DNA of 64,000 bases from Rhizobium sp. 16-449-1b (GTDB taxonomy: Bacteria; Pseudomonadota; Alphaproteobacteria; Rhizobiales; Rhizobiaceae): NCBI RefSeq assembly GCF_017741935.1, contig NZ_JAGHMH010000013.1, positions 62,001 through 126,000 on the forward strand, in the 5' to 3' direction. A program made the translations under genes and the position numbers. Under the pieces are notes generated by a model, which made no database searches, was not told where the DNA came from, and saw nothing but the letters and a program-made list of their open reading frames with translations. Position 1 is the stretch's first letter; each line of letters begins with the position of its first letter. This document shows positions 42,602 to 51,724 of this stretch, piece by piece.

Positions 42602-43627
42602 TCACGCACTACCGCGATGTTCGACATGGGGCTCGATCAAGACATGTCTGGCTTCGCGTCTTCCGTCGATCCGCTCAAGCAACATTTGCGTCGCCGTTCG
42701 GGCCAACTGGACGGGGTCTTGGTCGACGCTTGTCAGCCCGACCAGCGGAAGCGCCGAGACGGGCGAGTTGTCGTAGCCGATGATAGCAAGGTCCGAGGGG
42801 ACGCCGATATCTCGCATCCTCGCAATGTTGATCAGCGGCACCGCATCGAGATCCGACCAGACGAACACAGCTCTCGGACGATCGGGAGCGGAAAGAAAAT
42901 CGTTCAGGGCGGCGGTTCTGTCGGCATCAACCGGCGGCAGCCGCAGCATGCGCGCCTCCAAGCCGGCCGCCCTCATGGCGTCCAGATAACCGAGCTCTCT
43001 TTGCATGGCGACGATGGTGGCCGGTGACCCCTCTATATCGTAGCCGAGCATCGCGATATCGCGATAGCCTTTCGAAAGAGCAGCCTCGACAGCGAGGTAG
43101 GCGCCCTTCCGGTCGTCGGAATTGGCAGTATCGTAGGTCTGGGCGTCCGGCTCGTGATGCGCGATGACCACGATCGGAATCTGCTTGGCGTAGCGCTCGA
43201 GAACCTTGCCGGAAATACGGGGGGCGATGATCAGAACGCCATCCATCCGGTTGTCGATCATCGACTCGATCATCGATGCTTCGATTGGTTGCGCAGATCG
43301 TCCAAGCCCGACCAGAGCCTTGAAGCCGCTGTCGGCGAGCGTATTGCTGGCCGCCTCGATCAGGCCGGGCAGGAACGGGTTTGACAGCTCGATCGCCAGC
43401 ACGCCGATGGTGTTCGTCCGCCCCCGCATGGCGCGAGCAGCGACGGAAGGGCGATAGTTGAGCTTCTCGATCGAAGTCTCGACCTTCGTGCGCAAAATCG
43501 CGCTCACGCCATATGCGTTTCGAAGGACTTTCGATACCGCCGCAACCGAGACGCCGGCGTCTTCCGCGACATGGCGGATCGTCACCCGCGCTCGCGCTCC
43601 GTCGTTATCCTTCTGAAATGTATGCAT
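42602..43627 (-). CDS. LacI-family regulator of the rhamnoside locus
   Basis: The 341-residue protein has the LacI helix-turn-helix (TIRHVAEDAGVSVAAVSKVL at residues 16-35), the hinge helix region NYRPSVAARAMRG, and a periplasmic-binding-protein-like effector domain (TIGVLAIELSNPFLPGLIEA, DGVLIIAPR, DLAIIGYDNSPVSALPLVGL). It diverges from the alpha-L-rhamnosidase gene across 136 bases and most likely represses it and the sugar ABC genes until a rhamnoside or rhamnose derivative binds. Confidence 0.93.
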   Translation of the reverse strand: MHTFQKDNDGARARVTIRHVAEDAGVSVAAVSKVLRNAYGVSAILRTKVETSIEKLNYRPSVAARAMRGRTNTIGVLAIELSNPFLPGLIEAASNTLADSGFKALVGLGRSAQPIEASMIESMIDNRMDGVLIIAPRISGKVLERYAKQIPIVVIAHHEPDAQTYDTANSDDRKGAYLAVEAALSKGYRDIAMLGYDIEGSPATIVAMQRELGYLDAMRAAGLEARMLRLPPVDADRTAALNDFLSAPDRPRAVFVWSDLDAVPLINIARMRDIGVPSDLAIIGYDNSPVSALPLVGLTSVDQDPVQLARTATQMLLERIDGRREARHVLIEPHVEHRGSA

Positions 43628-43679
43628 AATTTTCCGTTCATATCGATCTGCGCCGGAGTATAGGCATTTTTCTGTTGCA

Positions 43680-43734
43680 CATCAAACGGGAATGTAGAAG
43701 GATATACATATAACGATACACACTTCGTTTGATG
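43680..43734. promoter_or_regulatory. Widely spaced 9-bp inverted repeat in the LacI/GH78 divergent promoter
   Basis: CATCAAACG (43680-43688) and CGTTTGATG (43726-43734) are perfect inverted copies 37 bases apart, enclosing an AT-rich segment likely to contain promoter elements. They could be paired regulator half-sites or form a hairpin in the leader. A classical LacI palindrome with a central CG is not evident in the gap. Confidence 0.35.
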
Positions 43735-43763
43735 GGTCCGCCTCAAGCGGATCGGGAGGGGAC

Positions 43764-46085
43764 ATGGATATTCTGCAAGGGCGCGCGAGCGCTGCCGCTG
43801 GTTCGTCATTTCAATTCACCGCCGCGATGGTGGCGCCGCTGTGCGATCAAGGCCAAGGCACCGCCGGCACCTTCGTGTCGCGCAACTTCCAGCTTGAGCA
43901 TGCCCCTCGCGAAGCCTTGCTCACCATTTCGGCACTCGGGCTCTACCGCGCGTTTATCAACGGCCACCGCGTCGGCTCGGATCTGCTGACGCCGGGCTGG
44001 ACCTGCTATGACGATCGCATCGCCTATCAGACCTATGACGTCGCCAGCCTGCTTCAGCCGGGCGAGAACAGGATCGAGATCTGGCTCGGCGACGGCTGGT
44101 ATCGCGGCCAGCTCATGTGGGCGTCGAACCCGATCTTCAATTGCTGGGGCGACCGTGCGGCTGCCATCGCCGAACTCAGCGTCGATGGCGCCTTGGCGGT
44201 GAAGACAGATTCCACCTGGAAAAGTGGACTGACCCCCGTCACCAGAAACGGCATCTATTACGGCGAGGATTACGACTCCCGCTTGAAGCCGGAAGCCGCA
44301 TTCGGCGTTGAAGAACTTGCCTTCGACAAGACCCTGCTTGTGCCCCACGAGACCGCCGCCGTTGTCGAGCTCGCCCCGTTCGAGCCGATCGACAGCTGGA
44401 CGGAAGAGGATGGCCGGCTGGTCTATGATTTCGGCCAGAACGCTGGAGCGTATATCCGCATCGAGGCGCAAGGCGAAGCCGGCGCGAGCATCCGCGTGGA
44501 GCACTCCGAAGTCCTCGGGCCCAACCGGTTCTTCGATAACCGCAACTATCGCAGCGCCAGGGCCGAACTGGTCTACACGCTGTCGGGAGATGGCGTCGAA
44601 ACCTACGCGCCGCTGTTCACCTTCATGGGTTTCCGCTACGCCCGCGTAACCGTCACCGGCGATGCGAAGCTTCTCTCCATCAAGATGATCCCGATCACCT
44701 CGGTGCCGGTCGCGACAGGTGGCATCACCACGGGCGTGCCCGCCGTCAACCGCCTTGTCGAGAACACGATCTGGTCTCAGCGATCGAACTTCATCGAGAT
44801 ACCCACGGACTGCCCGCAGCGCGACGAACGTCTGGGATGGACGGGCGACGCCCAGGTCTTTGCCGGCACCGCATGCTGGCTTGCCGACAGCCAATCTTTT
44901 CTCCGGAAATTCCTGCGCGACGTGATGCACGATCAGAGAGAGAACGGGGCGGTGCCGCACTTCTCGCCGGATCCGACACGTCTGCATCCGATCAGCAATC
45001 GCGGCGATTGGGCCGGCTCGACCGGCTGGGGCGATGCTATCGTCATCATCCCATGGCAGCTTTACCTGCATTATGGCGACAAGGCCGCTCTGAAGGAGTG
45101 TTTTCCAGCGATGCTGCACTGGCTGGATTACCTCTGGGGTATTTCCAACGGCCCGATCATCCGCCCTCCGGCGGTTTGGGGCGACCATGGCTTCACCTTT
45201 GGCGACTGGCTGCAGCCGGTCGGCGACAATCGCAAGCCGCGCCCGACCGTCGCCGACGATTGCGCCGCGACGCTCTATCACTTCGTCGCCACGCAGCTGA
45301 CGGCGAAGATCGCGCGGGTCCTCGGCGATACGAGCGAGGCACAGCGCCTCGACGGCAAGCTCGAAGACATCCGCGCGGCATTCAAGAACGAGTTCTTTTC
45401 CCCATCGGGGCGTATCGCGCATAACGATCAGACATCGTGGGCGATCGCCTTCCTCTATGGTCTCGTTCCGCCGGAATATGAAGAGGCCGGTCGTGGCTAT
45501 TTCCGCCGGGTCGCGGAAGAGACCGATGGCGTGATCGGCACCGGCTTCATCGGGACGCCCGCGCTGCTACCGGCGCTTACCCGGCTCGGCATGCTCGATC
45601 TCGCGGAAAAGATGTTCCTCAACCGCAAGGTTCCCGGCTGGCTCTATCAGGTGGAGCGCGGAGCGACGTCGATCTGGGAGCGCTGGGATGCGCTTGCAGA
45701 GGACGGAACGATCTACGATCCCGATATGAACAGCTACAACCACTATGCCTATGGCGCCGTGTGCCAATGGCTGTTCGAGGATGTGGCTGGCATCAAGCCG
45801 CTTGAAGACAAGCCTGGTTTCGAGGAGATCGAGTTCGATCCCGCTATCCTTCCGGCGCTATCGCCCGTTGCGGCGTGGCACGACACGCGCTTCGGCCGCA
45901 TCAAGGCCCGATGGGATATCGACGGCGGGAAAGTCACGTGCCATCTTGAAATCCCAGATGGCATCACCGCGCATATACGCGGCAATCGTGCAAGGAAGAA
46001 CCTGAAGGTGAACGGCGCCGACGTGGCGGATGACGAGCGTGTCCAGATCGGACATGGCAGCCATTCGATCACCTTCGACGTCTGA
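43764..46085 (+). CDS. Alpha-L-rhamnosidase, GH78 (cytoplasmic)
   Basis: The 773-residue enzyme hydrolyses terminal alpha-L-rhamnose from glycosides. It has an N-terminal beta-sandwich carbohydrate-binding domain (about 35-170; ALGLYRAFINGHRVG, WLGDGWYRGQL) and an (alpha/alpha)6 catalytic barrel. The catalytic loop is DCPQRDERLGWTGDAQ (D349, E355, D362) and the probable general base is E639 in ATSIWERWDA. There is no signal peptide, so it acts on rhamnosides already imported. The start has GGAGGGG just before ATG. It diverges from lacI and is followed by a sugar ABC importer. Confidence 0.95.
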   Translation: MDILQGRASAAAGSSFQFTAAMVAPLCDQGQGTAGTFVSRNFQLEHAPREALLTISALGLYRAFINGHRVGSDLLTPGWTCYDDRIAYQTYDVASLLQPGENRIEIWLGDGWYRGQLMWASNPIFNCWGDRAAAIAELSVDGALAVKTDSTWKSGLTPVTRNGIYYGEDYDSRLKPEAAFGVEELAFDKTLLVPHETAAVVELAPFEPIDSWTEEDGRLVYDFGQNAGAYIRIEAQGEAGASIRVEHSEVLGPNRFFDNRNYRSARAELVYTLSGDGVETYAPLFTFMGFRYARVTVTGDAKLLSIKMIPITSVPVATGGITTGVPAVNRLVENTIWSQRSNFIEIPTDCPQRDERLGWTGDAQVFAGTACWLADSQSFLRKFLRDVMHDQRENGAVPHFSPDPTRLHPISNRGDWAGSTGWGDAIVIIPWQLYLHYGDKAALKECFPAMLHWLDYLWGISNGPIIRPPAVWGDHGFTFGDWLQPVGDNRKPRPTVADDCAATLYHFVATQLTAKIARVLGDTSEAQRLDGKLEDIRAAFKNEFFSPSGRIAHNDQTSWAIAFLYGLVPPEYEEAGRGYFRRVAEETDGVIGTGFIGTPALLPALTRLGMLDLAEKMFLNRKVPGWLYQVERGATSIWERWDALAEDGTIYDPDMNSYNHYAYGAVCQWLFEDVAGIKPLEDKPGFEEIEFDPAILPALSPVAAWHDTRFGRIKARWDIDGGKVTCHLEIPDGITAHIRGNRARKNLKVNGADVADDERVQIGHGSHSITFDV

Positions 46086-46163
46086 TCAAGACAGCGCGGC
46101 AGGCCGCGCACGACATGACTGATCTTAACGGTAAATCGCAAGTCCTTGGAGGAGGAGACGACC

Positions 46164-47438
46164 ATGCGGATGACCAAATGCAGCATTATCGCAGCGGCCA
46201 CTTTGGCGCTGGCGAGCAGCGTCGCGCACGCAGACGTGACATTGAGCGTATTGATCGACACGAACCCGGAAACCATCGCTTCCTTCGATGCCGTTTCCAA
46301 AGCGTATAGCGAGAAGCGTCCGGATGTGACCTTCGATGTGGAGCAGCGCGCGGGCGGCTCCGAGGGCGACAACATCGTCAAGACGCGACTGGCGACCGGC
46401 GAGATGCCTGATATTTTCCAGTATAACAGTGGCTCTCTGTTCCAGGCCCTGAAGCCAGAGCAGACGATGGCCGATCTCTCCGATCTCCCATCCGCCGCCG
46501 GTATTCTCGAAAGCTTCAAGAAGGTGGTCAGCGGATCCGATGGTCATGTGCGGGGTATACCGTTCGGCCCGGCGATGGGCGGCGGGATCTTCTACAACAG
46601 GAAGATCTACGCCGAGCTCGGCCTGCAGCCGCCGAAGACCTGGGCCGAATTCATGGCCAATAACGAGAAGATCAAGGCAGCCGGCAAGGTCGCCATCGCC
46701 CAGACTTACGGCACGACCTGGACATCGCAGATCTTCGTCCTGGCGGACTTCTTCAACGTCCAGACCGAAGTTCCGACCTTTGCTGACGATTACACCGCGA
46801 ACAAGGTCAAGTACGCCACGACACCTGCCGCCCTTCGTGGTTTCGAGCATCAGGAAGAAGTCGCGAAAGCAGGATTCTTCAACGAGGATTTCGGCGCGGC
46901 AAGCTTTGATGACGGTATGCGCATGGTCTCGACCGGTGAGGCAGCGCACTACCCCAGCCTGACCTTCGGGATCGGCAACATCCAGCAGAACTTTCCCGAC
47001 AACGTTCAAGACGTCGGCTTTTTCGCGGAGCCCGGGACCGATGCCGCGAAGAACGGTTTGACGATCTGGATGCCGGCGGCACTCTATCTGTCAGCCAAGG
47101 CCGAGCATCTCGACGAGGCCAAGAAGTTCCTCGATTTCGTGGCCTCCAAGGAAGGTTGCGAGCTGATGGCGAAGGCCGTTCCTTCAGGCCCTTACCTGAT
47201 CAAGGGCTGCGAACTGCCGAAGAACGTGCCGCAAGCCGTCACGGACATGCTGCCCTATTTCCAGACGGAAGGCCGCAATGGCCCGGCGCTGGAATTCCTG
47301 TCGCCCGTGAAAGGACCGGCGCTCGAGCAGATCACCGTCGAAGTCGGAACGGGGATCCGTTCCGCCAAGGACGCGGCCGCGCTTTACGACCAGGACGTCG
47401 CCAAGCAGGCCAAGCAGCTCGGCCTCCCGAACTGGTAA
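46164..47438 (+). CDS. Sugar ABC transporter substrate-binding protein
   Basis: This 424-residue protein has a signal peptide (KCSIIAAATLALASSVAHA) and the SBP_bac_1 fold: DVTLSVLIDTNPETIASFDA, RLATGEMPDIFQYNSGSLFQ, GIPFGPAMGGGIFYNRKIY and a C-terminal AALYDQDVAKQAKQLGLPNW. It should bind a rhamnose-containing oligosaccharide or glycoside. ATG 46164 follows GGAGGAGGAG with proper spacing; a TTG 18 bases earlier lies before that signal. A stable hairpin follows the stop. Confidence 0.93.
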   Translation: MRMTKCSIIAAATLALASSVAHADVTLSVLIDTNPETIASFDAVSKAYSEKRPDVTFDVEQRAGGSEGDNIVKTRLATGEMPDIFQYNSGSLFQALKPEQTMADLSDLPSAAGILESFKKVVSGSDGHVRGIPFGPAMGGGIFYNRKIYAELGLQPPKTWAEFMANNEKIKAAGKVAIAQTYGTTWTSQIFVLADFFNVQTEVPTFADDYTANKVKYATTPAALRGFEHQEEVAKAGFFNEDFGAASFDDGMRMVSTGEAAHYPSLTFGIGNIQQNFPDNVQDVGFFAEPGTDAAKNGLTIWMPAALYLSAKAEHLDEAKKFLDFVASKEGCELMAKAVPSGPYLIKGCELPKNVPQAVTDMLPYFQTEGRNGPALEFLSPVKGPALEQITVEVGTGIRSAKDAAALYDQDVAKQAKQLGLPNW

Positions 47439-47447
47439 CATCCAGAC

Positions 47448-47480
47448 GCACCTTGCCCGGCAAATATCCGGGCAAGGTGC
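47448..47480 (+). other. Intercistronic hairpin after the sugar-binding protein gene
   Basis: GCACCTTGCCCGG (47448-47460) and CCGGGCAAGGTGC (47468-47480) form a perfect 13-bp stem on a 7-base loop between the binding-protein and permease genes. The following bases TTAGG do not make a T-run. Such structures typically keep the binding-protein mRNA level above that of the membrane components. Confidence 0.75.
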
Positions 47481-47492
47481 TTAGGAACCGCT

Positions 47493-48356
47493 ATGGTTAT
47501 ACGCAAGTCACCCTACCCCTATTGGTTCATCCTGCCGGCAGCGGTCATCTTCACCGTCCTGTTCCTGGCGCCCACGATCGCATCCTTCTGGTTCAGCCTG
47601 ACACGTTGGGATCTGTTCACGACAGCGTTCATCGGGCTTGAGAACTACAAGCAATTCTTCCGCGAGCCCTTCCTCATCCAGGGGCTGACCAACACCGTCA
47701 TCTATGCGGTGGCGACATCGGCCGCGAAGACGGTTCTCGGCCTGCTTCTGGCCGTCCTGCTGACATCCGGCCTCTGGGCTCAGGGTCTTCTTAGAACGGT
47801 GATCTTCTTTCCCGTGCTGGTGTCGACCATCGGCGTTGGCATAACCTTTTCGGTTCTCATGCATCCAACGCGTGGCATCATCAATGTCGCGCTGGCCGCG
47901 ATCGGCATACACGGACCGGGCTGGCTTACGGATCCGGCGCTAGCGCTCTATTCGATCGTCCTCGTCGATCTCTGGAAGGGCATCGGGCTTGCGACGGTGA
48001 TCTATATCGCCGGACTGGCATCCATCAGCGCCGACTACTACGAGGCCGCGCGCATCGACGGCGCAACCAGAACGCAGATGCTCTTCCGCGTCACCATACC
48101 GCTGGTCAAGCCGGCGACGATCACCGTCATCACCCTGTCGCTGATCGGCGGGCTGCGCAGCTTCGATCTGATCTGGGCGATGACAAAGGGCGGCCCCGGC
48201 TTTTCCTCCGACGTGCTCGCAAGCGTGATCTACAAGCAATATCAGGCGGGCTTTTACGGCCTCTCCACGGCCGGAAACGTCATCCTGTTCGTGCTGATCG
48301 CGGTGATCGTTTTGCCGCTCACCTTCTGGCTTAATCGCAGGGAGGTCGATGTATGA
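47493..48356 (+). CDS. Sugar ABC transporter permease 1 (MalF/UgpA type)
   Basis: This 287-residue protein has six hydrophobic segments, beginning PYPYWFILPAAVIFTVLFL. The family EAA loop is YYEAARIDGATRTQMLFRVT, followed by IPLVKPATITVITL. It pairs with the next permease, whose ATG overlaps its stop by four bases. Confidence 0.94.
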   Translation: MVIRKSPYPYWFILPAAVIFTVLFLAPTIASFWFSLTRWDLFTTAFIGLENYKQFFREPFLIQGLTNTVIYAVATSAAKTVLGLLLAVLLTSGLWAQGLLRTVIFFPVLVSTIGVGITFSVLMHPTRGIINVALAAIGIHGPGWLTDPALALYSIVLVDLWKGIGLATVIYIAGLASISADYYEAARIDGATRTQMLFRVTIPLVKPATITVITLSLIGGLRSFDLIWAMTKGGPGFSSDVLASVIYKQYQAGFYGLSTAGNVILFVLIAVIVLPLTFWLNRREVDV

Positions 48357-49177
48357 CCCGGCGTCAGTTCTACACCGGAGCCTCGGCGCTGGCCGCATGC
48401 TGCGTGATCTTCGTGATGCCGTTCCTGTTCATCTTTCTGACGGCAGCAAAAACCAAGCAGGATGCAGCGGCGCTTAAATTCACACTGCCAAGCGAATGGC
48501 AGCTCTGGACCAATTTCGTCGATGTGATCCAGGCCCGCAACTACATGCTGCTGCTGGCATATTTCAACTCGACGGTCATCACGGTCGCTGCCGTCACGTT
48601 GCTCGTGCTGTTCGGCGCGATGGTGGGCTATGTGCTGCAGCGCCGGCCATCGCGGTGGAACGCGGTGATCTATGCCTTTGTGCTCGCCGGCTTGATGATC
48701 CCGCCCGCCGTCGTGCCGACGATCTGGGTGTTGCAGGCGCTTGGCTTGTTCAAGACGATTTCCGGCATGGTTCTGATCCAGGTCGCTTACGGCCTGTCGT
48801 TCACCGTGCTGCTCTTTCGAAGCTTCATCGCGACCATTCCGCGCGATCTGGACGAGGCGGCGATCATCGACGGCGCAAAGCCGCTGCAGATCTTCTTCCG
48901 CGTCGTCCTTCCTCTGCTGAAGCCGGTGACCGTAACCGTCATCGTCGTCCAGTCGATTGCGATCTTCAACGATTTCACCAACCCACTCTACTACCTGCCC
49001 GGCCGGGAAAACGTCACCGTGCAGCTCACCCTCTATAATTTCCAGGGACAGTTCCAGACGCAGTTCAACCTGCTGTTCATGAACATCCTGCTGGTGACCA
49101 TTCCGCCGCTGATCGTCTTCATCTTCTTCAACCGACAGATCGTGGCGGGCATGACTGCCGGCGCAGTGAAAGGATAA
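48353..49177 (+). CDS. Sugar ABC transporter permease 2 (MalG/UgpE type)
   Basis: This 274-residue membrane protein has about six helices. It shows the MalG-type sequence NSTVITVAAVTLLVLFGAMV and an EAA loop (DLDEAAIIDGAKPLQIFFRV), ending with IFFNRQIVAGMTAGAVKG, the usual C terminus of the family. It forms the channel with the preceding gene product. Confidence 0.94.
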   Translation: MTRRQFYTGASALAACCVIFVMPFLFIFLTAAKTKQDAAALKFTLPSEWQLWTNFVDVIQARNYMLLLAYFNSTVITVAAVTLLVLFGAMVGYVLQRRPSRWNAVIYAFVLAGLMIPPAVVPTIWVLQALGLFKTISGMVLIQVAYGLSFTVLLFRSFIATIPRDLDEAAIIDGAKPLQIFFRVVLPLLKPVTVTVIVVQSIAIFNDFTNPLYYLPGRENVTVQLTLYNFQGQFQTQFNLLFMNILLVTIPPLIVFIFFNRQIVAGMTAGAVKG

Positions 49178-49180
49178 ACC

Positions 49181-50161
49181 ATGACCAGCGTTGTTCTCGA
49201 TGGCGTCAAGAAGAGCTTCGGCAGCCTCGAAGTCATCAAGGGCGTCGACCTCAACATCGGCGCCGGAGAATTTTGTGTGTTCGTCGGACCGTCAGGCTGC
49301 GGAAAGTCGACGTTGCTGCGAATGATCTCGGGCCTGGAAACATCAAGCGCCGGAAAGATCGTCATCGACAACAAGGATGTGACCGATGCCGAACCCTCCG
49401 AGCGCGGCATCGCGATGGTGTTTCAATCCTATGCTCTCTACCCGCACCTCACGGTCGCCGAGAATATCGGCTTCGGCCTCTCGCTCGCGAGACGACCCAA
49501 GGCGGAAATCGCCGAGAAGGTGAAGCAGACCGCAGACATATTGCAGCTCTCGCATCTGCTCGATCGCAAGCCGAAGGCACTCTCCGGCGGCCAGCGGCAG
49601 CGCGTGGCGATCGGGCGGGCGATCATCCGCAATCCGAAGGTGTTTCTGTTCGACGAGCCGCTTTCCAACCTCGACGCATCGCTGCGCTCGCAGATGCGCA
49701 TGGAACTCACCGAGCTACATGCCCGCCTTGGCGCGACGATGATCTATGTGACCCACGACCAGGTGGAAGCCATGACCATGGCCGACAAGATCGTGGTGTT
49801 GAACGGCGGCCACATCGAGCAGGTCGGCTCTCCGATGGCGCTCTACAATGGGCCTCAGACCGCCTTTGTCGCGGGCTTTATCGGATCCCCCAAAATGAAC
49901 CTGTTCGACGGAGCCCTGGCCAAAGCCGAAGGATGCCGCATCTACGGCATCCGGCCCGAGCACCTGGCGTTGTCTGCCACCGACGGCAAGTGGCGAGGCA
50001 CTGTCCGGCACATCGAGCGGCTGGGAGCGGACTCGATCATTCATCTCGATGTCGACACCCTCGGAGCCCTGCTCGTAAGGGCTGATGGCGACAGCACCAT
50101 CAGCGTTGGCGACACGGCATTTGCCTCACCCTTGCCAAACAAGGAACATCGTTTTTCTTGA
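49181..50161 (+). CDS. Sugar ABC transporter ATP-binding protein (MalK/UgpC type)
   Basis: The 326-residue ATPase has Walker A GPSGCGKST, the Q loop VFQSYALYPHLT, the signature LSGGQRQR, Walker B VFLFDEPLSNLDAS and YVTHDQVEAMTM. A C-terminal regulatory region (GIRPEHL, GADSIIHLDVDTLGALLV) forms a TOBE-type domain. It is shorter than the usual 350-370 residues because the C-terminal domain is compact. It completes the importer. The gene converges on the histidine kinase. Confidence 0.94.
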   Translation: MTSVVLDGVKKSFGSLEVIKGVDLNIGAGEFCVFVGPSGCGKSTLLRMISGLETSSAGKIVIDNKDVTDAEPSERGIAMVFQSYALYPHLTVAENIGFGLSLARRPKAEIAEKVKQTADILQLSHLLDRKPKALSGGQRQRVAIGRAIIRNPKVFLFDEPLSNLDASLRSQMRMELTELHARLGATMIYVTHDQVEAMTMADKIVVLNGGHIEQVGSPMALYNGPQTAFVAGFIGSPKMNLFDGALAKAEGCRIYGIRPEHLALSATDGKWRGTVRHIERLGADSIIHLDVDTLGALLVRADGDSTISVGDTAFASPLPNKEHRFS

Positions 50162-50224
50162 GACAGGCGCGGAAGCAAGCGCCGGCCGTGCGGGTGGCAT
50201 CGGAAGCTATTCGTCTTCTCGGGC

Positions 50225-51724
50225 TCAGGCCACGCGATCCCGCGCCGGCCGCACTCTCGAGACCGTTCGTGTCAACGACACTTTCCTTCCCTTGATCGCG
50301 GTGTCGGTGCGTCCTTCCTTCGGAAGAGAGATGATCGCCCTCAAGCCAGGATCATTGGAACGAAGAATGATGTCGCCGCCGTGCTGGCGCGCGATCGCCC
50401 TTGCGATGGACAAGCCAAGGCCGACACCGCCTGTGTCTCGATTGCGAGATGCCTCAAGCCGATAGAAGGGATCGAATACCTTCTCACGCATTGCCTCCGG
50501 AATTCCGGGGCCGCTGTCCTCAACGACGATATCGACCGTCGCAAGCGACTGCACAATATGCACGCGCGCCTTCCCACCGTAGCGTACGGCGTTTTCAGCG
50601 AGATTGCGCACAGCGCGCCGCAATCCATCCGGGCGGCATCGATAGGTCATCGTCGGGCCCTCGACATATTCGACGGCCTGGCCGAGATCGGAGAGATCGT
50701 CGCAGATGCTGCCGACCAGCGCATCCAGTTCCATGGCTCTCGTCTCCTCGACGTTCGCCTCTCCGCGCGCGAAAGCAATCGCGGCCTCGGTCATGTTCTG
50801 AAGCTCGTCGATGGTGGCCAGCATCTTCTGCTGGACGTTCTTGTCGGTAACGAACTCCGCCCTCAGACGAAGTGACGTCAGGGGCGTTCTGAGATCATGA
50901 CCGATAGCTGCGAGCATTCTGGTCCGGTCGTCGACGAAGCGACGGAGCCGTTCCTGCATCTTGTTGAACGCCTCGGCCGTGCGACGAATGTCATCCGGAC
51001 CTTGCTCGGGAAGTGGCGGCAGGCTTTCTCCCCGACCAAGGGCTTCGGCCGAGATCGCCAGTCCCCGCAATGGCCGCGCAATCATGCGCGCGACAAGAAT
51101 GCAGATCAGGGCAAGGACAACAGCGGTCAGGCAAAGCGAGATCAGGGATTTGGCGTTCCACCATTGATCCACGTCGGCCTTGTAATAGGCCGTGTTCAAC
51201 CACATCCCGTTGTTAAGCTGGACAGCCAGTCCGTAACCGTTGCGATCATCGAAATAAACGAACTTGGCGGGCTGCGGCAAATTCCACAACACTTGCGAGG
51301 GTGTCGTCCAGCCTTCGTTCGTGTTGGATTGTGCGACCCCCTGCTGCGTAAGACGCTTGGTCTGAGATCCAAGACCGTATTTCCGCATGAGATCGACATA
51401 GTTCTCGAGCGGTCGGTCGAGTTCCGACACTGCCCGGCTGCGCCATGTCGTGGCATCCGTCGGATCTTCCGCCGACAACCAGAAACGCGAATAGACCGTC
51501 TCGCTTGCCAGCAGGGCCTGATCACGCAACGGCTGCGGCATTGTCTCCATCAGACGGGTAATGGACGCCGACCGGCTGAAGAACTCGCTCTTCATCGCCG
51601 CGTGCAGCGCTTTCGATCGCTCGTCCCAGGAAATGAGGATGGTAAGACCCTGTGCAACGACAAGCGCCATCAGCGTGAAGCCGATCAGTTGCGCCGCAAG
51701 GCTTCTTTTCCACCAGTGCCTCAT
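50225..51724 (-). CDS. Two-component sensor histidine kinase
   Basis: The 499-residue kinase has TM1 at about 12-31, a periplasmic sensor of roughly 160 residues, TM2 at about 194-214 and a HAMP domain. The phosphoacceptor is in AAIGHDLRTPLTSLRLR (about H275). The ATPase domain has NLAENAVRYGG, VEDSGPGIP and GGVGLGLSIARAIA. The C terminus is a basic tail. It overlaps the response-regulator gene by four bases. Position behind an RND pump suggests it senses an antimicrobial or envelope-stress signal. Confidence 0.95.
   Translation of the reverse strand: MRHWWKRSLAAQLIGFTLMALVVAQGLTILISWDERSKALHAAMKSEFFSRSASITRLMETMPQPLRDQALLASETVYSRFWLSAEDPTDATTWRSRAVSELDRPLENYVDLMRKYGLGSQTKRLTQQGVAQSNTNEGWTTPSQVLWNLPQPAKFVYFDDRNGYGLAVQLNNGMWLNTAYYKADVDQWWNAKSLISLCLTAVVLALICILVARMIARPLRGLAISAEALGRGESLPPLPEQGPDDIRRTAEAFNKMQERLRRFVDDRTRMLAAIGHDLRTPLTSLRLRAEFVTDKNVQQKMLATIDELQNMTEAAIAFARGEANVEETRAMELDALVGSICDDLSDLGQAVEYVEGPTMTYRCRPDGLRRAVRNLAENAVRYGGKARVHIVQSLATVDIVVEDSGPGIPEAMREKVFDPFYRLEASRNRDTGGVGLGLSIARAIARQHGGDIILRSNDPGLRAIISLPKEGRTDTAIKGRKVSLTRTVSRVRPARDRVA

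Noticed and set aside
43806..45422. 538-codon open frame antisense to the rhamnosidase gene
   Set aside because: Mirror frame of a strongly biased GH78 gene; no ribosome-binding site and no family resemblance.
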